NCBI GenBank assembly: GCA_025267735.1
Contig: CM046301.1
Location: forward strand, 68,529,872-68,593,871
Length of the DNA: 64,000 bases
From: Mactra quadrangularis
Taxonomy: Eukaryota; Mollusca; Bivalvia; Venerida; Mactridae
Direction: 5' to 3'
Below are positions 22,201-32,100 of the stretch, piece after piece (position 1 is the first letter of the stretch; each line of letters begins with the position of its first letter). The position numbers were made by a program, and so were the translations under genes. Below the pieces are notes generated by a model. The model did no database searches. It was not told the DNA's origin and was given only the letters and a program-made list of their open reading frames with translations.

Positions 22201-24893
22201 TCTGTGCATATCTAAACACGGGTGACACGAAAAACCACACACCACACACACACTACTTTGTATAACATGATATAAGACTTATTTTCGATTGTTTACCTGT
22301 TTGAAAGCCTAATTATGGTATAAATTAACATAATTATATAAATCAATCAATAATTAGATCGTAAAACGCGTTGGAAATGGTCATATAAAATGCAGTCAGA
22401 TGTTTGAGTACACATCTCACACACACTACTTTGTATAACATGATATAAGACTTATTTTCGATTGTTTACCTGTTTTAAAGCCTAATTATGGTACAAATTA
22501 ACAGAATTACATAAATTAATCAATAATTAGTAGATCCCTGGTCCAATCTCCAGTCATAGCAGGTTATATCAGTGTATAAAAACTTGATTTTAATATCACA
22601 TTACATGCACAAAATGAGAAGTTGTCAGCTCCTTGTGGTTAAAGAAAATAGTCCAGAATAATCTTTAGTTTGGTTGATGAAAATTAATTCTTTGACTGGT
22701 TTATTTTGTTTGATAAAGTAAGATAAACCTTGCCATGAGCAAACCACTTGAGAAGTCTAGTGCTATGATCTTGTTAAATTATGTTAATTGATACTTAATA
22801 CATTTTTTAACAGATAATATTTATATTTTGACATAATTATATATTCTTTAATAAAAAACTAAGTTCAGGACATCGTTCCTCCAGCACTCCAGTGCTTTGA
22901 TTTAAACTAGGTTTAAAGCCATGTCAACACAATTTATTTTTACAGAGCCCAGTGCACCTACCGTAGCTTTCTTGGATCCTTATCTATAACCAGTACTCGG
23001 CTACTCTTCCACAAGGCTGGCATCTTCTCAATATACCTTATTACTTGAGGAATATTTGACAATTAGTCAAATTTTCATGGAACCACCCCTGGTGGCAGCC
23101 AATGAAATTAGAGGGCAAACAAATTCTGCAAATAAGATATAGTGCTTGCTCTTAAAATGATCTGTACAGGCAACCATGTTCATTTCTTAATTTCGTAGAC
23201 TGTGGTGAGATTCAAACCCTACCCCTTCAGGACATTAGACGTGAAATCCTGGCCAACTACTAGCTGACTAGTACAGACCAGGGTACATCAATAATATGAT
23301 ATTAAAATCATGATAACTCCTCTGACCAAGGTTATTTCAACATATAAAACAAGTAAATCTGTGAGCTAATGCTCACTACTGATACCCCCGCAAAAATCTA
23401 AAAATATGCGAGAAACAGGAAGTAGATGAGCAAGAAGCATGAAATCGCTTTACACCACATGGCATGTAGCAATATGCAAAGTATTAGGCTGCTGCATGTT
23501 ATAGTTGCTGAGAAAACTGCGACGGAAATTTTGTAACGGATGGACTGACGAACGGACAAGGGTAAAACAGTATACCCCCCTCTTCTTCGAAGCGGGGGTA
23601 TAATAATCACACTTGGGCATTCTCTAACATAATGTAATACTAAACATTGAATACTTACAATTCCAAAGAAGAAGCATAATACCCATAAAGCATTAGTATG
23701 TCCATAGACATCTTCAGATATAGGATATATACTTTCATCTTTCAATGAGGGAAACAACATAGGTATAAGTAATGTATACTGTGCAAACAATACTAACAGT
23801 GCACATAACAGTTTTCTACATGTAGGTCTCTTTCTTAAAGCAATAAGTCTGAAATAAAAACTTTCATAATTCAACAACAAGTTAACATGATTGCAATCCA
23901 ATAAAAATCCATGGTCAGAACATGTATCAGGGGCAGATCCATACTTTCTAGGGGGGTCTGAACTTTTTCTAGGGTCGGGGTCCAAACTTTCGAACCACAA
24001 CCACATTATACACATTTTGCCAAATAATGCAACATATTAACAATAAAAACTACATTACCATTAAATCTATGTTAAGTACCGGGAAAATGTGCTTTATGCC
24101 ACTTAAAAATGACATACCGTCAATAAATACACTAAAGGAAAGGTACATTTTGAAAATTCTAGGGGGGGGGTCTCCCAGCTAGATCTGCCTAGATCTGCCA
24201 AATCATGTGACCACTCTTATCTAAATCAAGCTTATTAATTCAATATCTTGCTTTCAGATTATTTCACATTGTTTCAGTAACCATCACTGAAACAATCCCC
24301 AAATTGTTGTCCAAAAACATTAAATACCACAAAACAAAATCAATTAAAGATAACAGCAAGTACCAACACATTAACCAATAGCCCCCCTCCTAGGATAAAA
24401 AATAATATAAGCATTTGTACGAAAAGTAAGTTACTGACCTTAGTATAAAAACAGCTGGTATCATCAAGTTTAACAGTACAGCTTGTAGATAGGGCGGTGT
24501 TCTACATCCACTTTGTGCATACATAAAACACAGAACAGATACTATGTTAGATGAACCAATCAAAGCAAACTGACTCTTCTCATAGTTAACTTCATAACTT
24601 GTTATCAGATTGAAACATGGACATTGATAAAATACGAATAGAGTTCCGAAGAAGATAAATGCAAAGCATTCAGACATAAGTAAAGTAAAGAAAGGATCAA
24701 TTTGACCATAGTCTACTGTTGTGTTACAGTTTGTCAAGTTAGTATATTTAGTATATTGGTCATTGTAGAAGTTTGTCCAATCTTGTTGCAGTATTTCTAC
24801 AGAGGTTCTAGTTGCTATGGAGATGAACACAAGGAATCCTGATACAACCAGTGGAAGACTTCTAGGTCTGGGATCATCTATTTCGTTATCCAT
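18008..24893 (-). CDS. CRT-like transporter, paralogue 2 (copy A), six exons with a long repeat tail
   Basis: Exons in coding order: 24893-24439, 23848-23659, 21117-20915, 20474-20315, 19669-19524, 19253-18008. All splice borders are GT/AG, and the sum is exactly 800 codons (799 aa plus stop). Exons 2, 4 and 5 have the same lengths and phases as in paralogue 1. Family landmarks: QFALIG (exon 1), SGCRTPPYLQ, FWTDCVPGFG (exon 3), WFNVKCFFGYEGC (exon 4), HPHAYLSTWLS (exon 5). The first luminal loop has N-L-T and N-T-T sequons. From residue 386 a 414-aa hydrophilic tail follows, versus about 43 aa in paralogue 1. It has ETCRLL (432-437) and DTNHLL (775-780) acidic di-leucine motifs, a PPPY motif (442-445), thirteen to fourteen 13-aa repeats (479 to ~650) and an acidic D/G/N-rich end. 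The likely location is an endolysosomal membrane with the tail in the cytosol; substrate unknown. Confidence 0.85.
19920..20270 (-). repeat. Decayed tRNA-like repeat region in intron 4 of CRT-like gene 2
   Basis: Two segments (about 19925-19990 and 20170-20260) read on the minus strand as degenerate tRNA-derived heads, with box-B-like GGGTTTAATCC and GGGTTCCATCC. The same segments occur in copy B at about 55300-55370 and 55545-55625. Family uncertain. Confidence 0.35.
21757..22903. mobile_element. Copy-A-only insertion in intron 2 of CRT-like gene 2
   Basis: Copy B passes directly from CCTAAACTCTTTTT to AAACTAGGTTTAAAGCC (57145-57175), while copy A holds about 1.15 kb between them. The insert starts with a palindrome (GGAACGATGTT then AACATCGTTCC) and near its right end has GACATCGTTCC, inverse to the start. 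Inside is a direct repeat of about 115 bp (about 22236-22351 and 22420-22535). It has no long reading frame; superfamily unknown. Confidence 0.6.
23190..23285 (-). repeat. tRNA-derived SINE head in intron 2 of CRT-like gene 2 (minus)
   Basis: On the minus strand it has a box-B-like GGGTTTGAATCTCACC and an upstream CTAGTAGTTGGCCAGGATTT. It is present in copy B at 57440-57540, so it predates the duplication. Confidence 0.45.
23350..23604. mobile_element. Copy-A-only short element with ATACCCCCGC ends
   Basis: Absent from copy B, which reads TTCAACAGATAAAATAATCA at the site. The inverted ends ATACCCCCGC (23382) and GCGGGGGTAT (23592-23601) enclose a segment with GGACTGACGAACGGACAAGG before the right-hand hairpin. 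It looks like a small relative of the large copy-B element at 44785-47119. Confidence 0.6.
23927..24195. repeat. Element with GGGGCAGATCCA / AGATCTGCC ends (copy A)
   Basis: The ends GGGGCAGATCCATAC and AGATCTGCC are roughly inverse, with G-rich internal runs next to both. It is related in style to 27251-27562 and present in copy B at about 57932-58193. It lies in intron 1 of CRT-like gene 2. Confidence 0.5.
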
Positions 24894-24899
24894 TATTCT

Positions 24900-25212
24900 A
24901 TTTACCCTTAGAACTTAATATGTGAAACAAATATGAAACTGAAATAGACAAAAAAGAAGCATTTATTTTTTTATATTTCTTATGTTCACAAGGTTTGACT
25001 GCCGGATTTGGGTCAACAACCCAAATAAACTATCAAGTTTATAATTGGCAGTTTTATTGCTGTTTCGATGTTGAATTCTCAAGAGAGATAATATTTTTAA
25101 GTTCTTTTTTATTCTTCGTTAGTAAAATCATATAGGTAAACTTTCACTTGTATTTATTGTGAATTATGCATGAACATTTTCCCAGGTCATTTAAGGTAGC
25201 TGCCTCATCTAT
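24900..25212. other. 5' flank of CRT-like gene 2
   Basis: Contains the presumed minus-strand 5' UTR and promoter region of the transporter gene. No motif can be named with confidence. It is matched by 58995-59310 in copy B. Confidence 0.4.
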
Positions 25213-26228
25213 GAATAAATGAATAAAATAGATCATTGCATCTAATAGCAAAGGGAAAAAAATAATTAGACCATTGCGTCTAAAAATAAATGAATATTGT
25301 AGATAATTGCATCTTAAATAATAAATTATGATTAAAATAGATCATTGCAAAGATCTTAAATAATAAATGAATAAAAAAAAGAACATTGCATCTTAAATAA
25401 TAAATGAATAAATATATCATTGCAAAGATCTTAAATAAAAATTAATGAATAAAATATATCATTGCAAATATCTTAAATAATAAATGAATAAAAAAAAGAA
25501 CATTGCATCTTAAATAATAAATGAATAAAATATATCATTGCAAATATCTTAAATAATAAATGAATAAAAAAGATCATTGCATATAAAATAATAAATGAAT
25601 AAAAAAAGAACATTGCATCTAAAATAATAAATGAATAAAAAAGATCATTGCATATAAAATAATAAATGAATAAAAAAAGAACATTGCATCTTAAATAATA
25701 AATGAATAAAAAATATCATTGCAAATATCTTAAATAATAAATGAATGAAATAGATAATTACAAATATCTTAAAAAATAAATGAATAAAAAAGATCATTGC
25801 ATCTTAAAAAATAAATGAATAAAAAAAGAACATTGCATCTTAAATAATACATGAATAAAATATATTATTGCAAATATCTTAAATAATAAATGAATGAAAT
25901 AGATCATTGCAAAGATCTTAAATAATAAATGAATATATATAGATCATTGCAAAGATCTTAAATAATTAATGAATAGCGATAAAATAGATCAATGCAAATA
26001 TCTTAAATAATAATGAATAAAACAGTCTTCACCTTAGTTGTTTTTCAGCACTAGCCCGGTCAGGCTTCCAGGAAGCAATTTTCACTAGCCCGAATCCAAA
26101 TTCACTAGCCCAAACCATTTTGCAGAGAAATGTCCTTTAATTAAAATAGATCATTGCAAAGATCTTAAATAATAAATGAATAAAATAGATCATTGCATAT
26201 TAAATAAAAAATGAATAAAATAGATCAT
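25213..26228. repeat. AT-rich ~38-bp minisatellite between divergent genes (copy A)
   Basis: About two dozen degenerate units of the form AATAAATGAATAAAATAGATC + ATTGCA + TCTTAAAT. Near 26035-26145 the array is interrupted by an unrelated piece with three CACTAGCCC phrases, then resumes for two to three units. It lies about 300 bp upstream of the minus-strand CRT-like start codon and on the 5' side of the TRPT1-like gene. Confidence 0.85.
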
Positions 26229-26229
26229 T

Positions 26230-27153
26230 GTAGATCTACCCAAGAACAGTTATTGAGCACAGGTTTATATTCCCAAATCTTTTTTGCAATGACTGGAGTG
26301 ATCATTTTCAGAAAAAAGAAACTGGCTATAGTGAGCAAAGTACAAATTCCATTCTCAAACCAAGGAAGGACCCCATATAACAGGGTAAGGGTCCTTGCTC
26401 AAACCTAGATTTTGTACCTGACCAATTTAAAAGTAATACAAACAACAGAATAATTTCCAAACGCTACGCAATCAGGCTACTTCGCCAAGTTCATCATTAG
26501 TTCAAATTTCCTGCATTTTCTAAACACGCATTTCACAAATCACATGCAAATAAAATTGATGCAGCGTTCCCACTGACCTACTTTGGCCAATTTTCCGAAA
26601 TCGTCGAAAACGAAAGTAGAAACGTTATTTTGGTTCTACACTTCGTGTACGCTTGATATAAAACAGGCGCTAGAACGGGATTCAAGACATCGGTTTTACT
26701 AAAGGGACATCACTCTGATAACTTTTAAATATTGCACAAGTTTCTCTAAAAATGGAATCCCCGTATGAGTTCTATTTTCCAAAAATTGATTCATTCACGT
26801 AACCTTAGTTTTAGAGAACGACTTGTTTTAATAAAGTTGAAAAAGAAACCGACTGTTCTAACTATGGCTTCTCGTAAGTATGAAGTTACGTTTAATTTAT
26901 AAAAGACTTCTAAAATGGTTGAATGACTAGATAAGTTCTAGAATCTGATTCTATTTGTTTTATAGGTGTTCAAAGTATTGGAAATAAGCAGCCAACTAAA
27001 TTTTGTCAAAATATGTTCAACTCAAAAAGGGGCATTATTTTTTGCTGAAATTTTCATTCACACATGATGGTAATAATGTATTGAAATTCACTCTTCCACA
27101 AAGATGGAAACTTATATATAAATGCATGCATAAATGCCAAATTTTCTTAGAAA
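26230..27153. other. Region upstream of the TRPT1-like gene (copy A)
   Basis: No supported long coding region. At 26865 a possible short first exon reads ATGGCTTCTC followed by a strong donor GTAAGT, and at about 26966 a possible acceptor TTGTTTTATAG precedes GTGTTCAAAG; the frame soon stops (immediately in copy B). Could be the 5' end of the TRPT1-like transcript, but this is weak. Copy B equivalent: 60363-61284. Confidence 0.3.
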
Positions 27154-27238
27154 GATAGAAAGGGATTTGAACCCTTACTCCTTTCGAGACACTAGATACG
27201 AAATCCCTGTGTGCTACCATCTGTGCTACAAACCCGTT
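27154..27238 (-). repeat. tRNA-like sequence, probably SINE head (copy A)
   Basis: Minus strand: GGGTTTGTAGCACAGATGGT (box-A-like) and GGGTTCAAATCCC (box B) with a T-arm that pairs well. The acceptor stem does not pair cleanly, so it is listed as a tRNA-derived element, not a tRNA gene. Confidence 0.5.
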
Positions 27239-27250
27239 CTTTTTTATATC

Positions 27251-27562
27251 ATCATAGGCGGATCCAGGATTTCCAGTTACGGGGGGCGGAAATTTCAAGT
27301 TACGGGGGTCGGAAAATGAACAAGCAAATGTTACAAATACTTAGAAGGTATTGTCCTTGAATTATTGTACCTTATGCTGATTGTTTTAGCATAGTTCAAG
27401 TCATGTTATTTATTGCTAGCGTAGGGTGCGAAAATGTTTGACATTTATACTTATGCATTTTCCTGTAAGTATCATATTTTATGATAAAAAACCCTTTGCT
27501 TGGGCAATTTTAGGGGGGGGGGGCGTACGCCGGGTCCGTCCCCCCTTGGATCTGCCTATGAT
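27251..27562. mobile_element. MITE with ATCATAGGCGGATCCA ends (copy A)
   Basis: The inverted ends ATCATAGGCGGATCCAGG and TTGGATCTGCCTATGAT bound 312 bp with G-runs just inside both ends. It lies next to the tRNA-like sequence and is present in both copies. No coding capacity. Confidence 0.65.
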
Positions 27563-27904
27563 CTTAACTGGGAAAATATGTTAATTTCTTAAGGGTGTAT
27601 CAGGATTTGAAATTGAAAAAATCTATGAAGTGGGTGTGGTTACTAAACATATAAAAATATCCATAAATTCCAAAATAATTTTGATATATTTTGTAAGTGA
27701 TACGTCAAGTGTATAGACAGGACAATGGAAATATAAAAAAACTCAACAAATAAGACATTTGGAAAGAAATGAAAAATTTAACCTAACCTTGAAATATCCT
27801 TCTGAACGTCAGTCAAAACGCATAATTAAAGTTCTTAAAGTAATATGATGCAAAGTCACACAAGCCTGAAATAGAAAGAGTGAATATATCCAGTGGACAA
27901 AGAC

Positions 27905-29012
27905 CAATTTACATTTATCGAGATTTCCATTTAAGGTATTGATTTTTGAATGTTAGATGTTTTGATGTTAGACTTTCAGCTAGTTGAATGTTAAGAGGAA
28001 TTTCATTCCATATAACTGATCCTGAATATGCTAGGGATTTTCTGAAGAATTCAAGTTTAGGTTTTGGGACGTACAGTTGTTGATTAGAATTTGACCTTTA
28101 TTTAGAATTGCTGAAAGAGACAAATTTATTATTTAAATAATCTGGAGCATGTTGTTAAGGGATTTGTAAACAAGAATTGATTTTTTGTAGTCAACACGGT
28201 CTGCAAATTTCATCCAATTAAGTTTCTTAAATAATTCCTCAGATAGAGCATCAAATGGCTGGTCCAGGATTATACGAGCAGCTCTCTTTTGAAATTTTAG
28301 AATTGTATTTGGTAATTCCATATTGCATGATCCCCATACAGTACAACAGTAATCAATATGTGGAAGGATGTAGGCATTGAAATAGAGTTTTCTGGTATGT
28401 AAATTAAGAAATTGTTTGATTCTAAGAAGGTATAAAAGTCTATTACATTGTTTTAGTGTAGCTTCTACTTGGAGCTTCCAATTTAAGTTTTTGTCAATAT
28501 GTACTCCAAGTAGTTTTTGCCCAAAAACTTGTTCTAAAGGTTCATTGTTCAATCTTAGGTAAGGTGTTGCCAAATTGTTGTTTGATTTGTCATAATGATT
28601 AGAGGCTGAAATAAACATTGATTTTGTCTTTGAAGCATTTGGTACCATTCCATTTATGTCACACCAGGCTTGTACAGAATCTAATTGTGATTGGAGTTTG
28701 ATACTTACATCATTTTTATTTTTCCCACTTGCTTTTAATGTAGTGTCATCTGCAAACATTTGTGCATTTTGCACAAATAAAGGCAGGTCATTAATATAGA
28801 TAAGGAAAAGTATTGGACCGAGTACTGAACCTTGTGGTGCACCTGCATTAATTTCTAGAGATTCAGACATTTCACCTGATAAGCATACTTTTTGGTGCCT
28901 ATGAGTTAAGTAAGAGAGAAACCATTCTATACTTTTTTCCCTCAATTTGTAACATTCTAATTTGTGTAGTAAGAGTTTATGGTTTATTAAGTCAAATGCC
29001 TTAATGTCATCC
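27905..29012 (-). mobile_element. 5'-truncated CR1/L2-like non-LTR retroposon (copy A)
   Basis: The minus strand encodes the second half of a reverse transcriptase: K-A-F-D-L-I-N-H-K (motif A region), AGAPQGSVLGPILFLIYIND, FADDT in place of YADD, and LGVHIDKNLNW. A 270-codon frame covers 28945-28133, and a further conserved end (GSVIWNEIPLNI) follows after an interruption, ending near 27915. The endonuclease and first RT motifs are missing, as expected from 5' truncation. It lies just upstream of the first recognised TRPT1-like exon, in antisense, and is present in both duplication copies. Confidence 0.8.
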
Positions 29013-29149
29013 TTTTTTGTTCATATATTGGTGCCTTCCAATAATTTCCCTGCATGCCTATTTAAATGTTTTAGAGAGCTGATCTGATCACTAACAAATA
29101 GAAAATGTATGAAAAATTGTACTCTTGAATTCGATTCTTTATCTTTCAG

Positions 29150-32100
29150 CTGGTTCTTACCCCCAATCTGGGTCTGAAAGAGACGGGCAAGGTGGCGAGA
29201 GACGGTCTGGGTTTGGGCGAGGAAGGGGTCGATCTCAAGATCAACAGTTAAATGTTGGTTCCCAACAATCTTCTCATTCCTATCGTCGTTATAACCAGCA
29301 AGCCAAATACCAGTCTTATAAAAGCCAACAAAATTATTATAGTAGTTATCATAATCAAGGACAAGGGTCTCAATATCATCGCAATGCAAATGGTCTTAGG
29401 GTAAGATATCTTTGTTGCTCCTTTTGTATAATAGTGTATATTAATCTAAGCAATTATTAATCCAATTAAGTTGAAAAATTCTGATAATATAGAGTAATCT
29501 TTAACTGTGGTACCTTGTATTTTGGTAATGGAGGCCCACATTGAACAGTGGATTTATCCAAATGTGTAGCCTCATTAAATAATGATAATATCTGTTTTAG
29601 TTCAACTATTCAGAAAATAGTAGGGCTATCCTCAGTTGTGCATCGGCGTGGGCGATGCCATTGGCCTATCACTTCTTGGTTAAGGTTTTTGGTGCAACAT
29701 ATACCAATATTTCAGTGGAAACTTATATCAAGAAAACATTGACTTGAACTTTTATACAGTACATGTTTTTATGATAACACCACATTGCACCCGGCTAGCT
29801 CAGTTGGTAGGGCTCAAGTCTACTTCTCCAGGGGCCATTGGTTTGATTCCTGGCAGTGCACACTTTTGTAGGGCTTGGTCATTATATAATAATATCTACG
29901 GCTATTCTCCCTCCTACCAATGATTCTAAATCATGTTAGGCAGTAGTTAGTCACTGACGAAAGTATGTGCCTAGTACTTGGTTAACAACTAAATTCAGAG
30001 ATTTAGCCTTTCTAGGAAGTTCCTGGCAGGAACAGTGAATAGGTGGACTGACTCTCGTGATATAACCTATACAATGTGTTGCCACGGAGTTTAGTCAAAC
30101 AACAACAACACCATATTGTTTTTCCCCTCAGAACCGTTACAGCTGTCTATGTGTGTACTATTGTATGTTGTGTTATATTGTATCTTAGGTTGATGGCCTG
30201 GATCTTAAACCTGTAACATCTACAGATGACTTTCCTCTTGTTATACATGGTACATACTATGAAGCTTGGGAAAAGATAAAACATACAGTAAGTTATTTTC
30301 ATATAGAATTCACAATTTAAAGTTTACCTTCATATAAAATTCCAAATTTTAAGTTTAACTTCATATAGAATTTACAATTTTATTTAAATTCTGTTGGCAC
30401 CCTTTCACACCTTGATGAAGTAAAGCAATCGGAGATACATTTCTTGTTCAAGTAAATAAGAAGTGCACCTGGTGTTCCCATGCCTCAAAATGTTCTTATG
30501 TCATTGTTATATGATAATTGTATTTCTGTATTGTTCTATTTCTCTTATCAATGTATGATTTTGTATGTAAAACTTTTGCGTCATCGGAAATCGTGATATC
30601 AATGTATCAACGATTCTTAACAGACGATCCGATATAGATTCATCATTTCGAATATCGATACAATCTAGCATTTTATAATACTATAAACTATGGGACTTTT
30701 GATATATTTATGAGTTTTCGTGTTAAGTATTAAAAACAAGAAAATACAGCTTGTTTAATATTTGAAACAACTTTTAACATCATGCATAACATCAGGAGGC
30801 TATTAGCCATAGTGTAATATATACACTGAAGTTATAGAGGCTTTTATTACACTCCTTGTCTGACACTATATATAGATATATCACTGATACATGCCTTTCG
30901 ATATATCAATACACAAGTTTCTATCAATAACAGCCCTACTGTTCCTAGTATCCATCTCTAAGTTCTTACATTTTAAGACTCAACAAAAATTGCAAGTTTA
31001 TGTAGATATATATATATGTTTTTTTTCAATATTAACAATAAGAATAGTTACGGGATTCTTGGAAAAGGAGACATGCTGAAAGGAAAACATATTAACAATA
31101 CACACTTTATTTTTAATATTTGTTTTCTTGGGTCTTAACTCCTAATCAACATAACATTAGTGACATAATTTCGTGACCATATCATTTAGCACTATAAGGA
31201 ATAAATCCACTTCAATTCTGGTGAAATTGTTTGGCATTTCATTTGAATTCCTTTTTGAAGTCAGGTGACCTGTGTAGGGCTATGATGGCCCTTTTGTTAA
31301 TAAGATGGAATTCTTTATATACCAGGCCCGGATTTACCGGGGGCACAGGGGGCACGTGCCCCCCCCCACCTGGCCCCACAGATATTGACTCTCATACAAA
31401 GAAAAGGACACAAAATCGGCACCATCAAAGCAATATCAACACGACTTTTAGATTAATCTTAATTTGCAATCATCCATCCAAGCTATTAAAAAAGATAATG
31501 ATCTAAATTGATACATTCAAGCATCTCAGGGTACCCAGATCGGGCCTTATCAAGCGTTCAAATCATTGATCGTGCAAGTGTATGGTCCCTCTATACAGAC
31601 ACATAGATACCAATTGTTTATTGTCTATATTACACATACCTCAACAGTATATTTAAGACTGTCACCAGTGAAATTACCATGGTAACTAGCTTACGAGGCC
31701 TAAATTTGGTAACTGTGCGCTCTCTTATCTTATTTACTAGTGGATTTCATCATCGTTTTCATAGCAAGTTAGACAGAGAAAAGACGAGGACAGCTAGTCA
31801 AGTGCATTTTATACGTCACTACTATGACACTCGAACTTAGTCAACTTCGAAAACATGCACGATCGTCTGATGATTTTTTATGGTATTAAAATTCCGAATA
31901 ACTTTTAAAAAGTGACCGAGCCTAAGCATAAATTAAGTATTTATGGAGGACTTCGGCGTTTTTCATATCAAGCAATAGACTGAGAAAAGCCGAGTATAGT
32001 CGAATGAATGTTTGTCATTAAAATGAGTTAATTCAAAGTTAGTTAAAATCAGAAAATAGCAAGCGTTTTATGTTGTTGTTGTTTTTTTTAAATGTAGGTA

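Larger units (their letters stand above)
11738..29619 (+). repeat. Large direct duplication, copy A (part visible in both copies)
   Basis: Sequence from the shared phrase ATTTAATGTGATATTTTTC onward is repeated in the same orientation from 43832 to the window end. The match continues through the CRT-like gene, the minisatellites, the retroposon and the first TRPT1-like exon, interrupted by several discrete insertions in one copy or the other. Copy A up to about 29619 corresponds to the last base of the window in copy B. By eye, divergence is a few per cent in non-coding DNA. Confidence 0.9.

Noticed and set aside
25213..26228. CRISPR-like array of repeats
   Set aside because: Units are AT-rich, degenerate and contiguous without unique spacers, in an intron-containing genome; it is a minisatellite.
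27154..27238. Possible functional tRNA gene on the minus strand, present in both copies
   Set aside because: The T-arm pairs but the acceptor arms do not, and other tRNA-derived SINE heads are common in the window.
29548..29742. LSSVVHRRG in a 64-codon frame as the missing LRHG-type motif of the TRPT1-like protein
   Set aside because: Residues around it do not follow the family pattern and no splice borders fit both sides.
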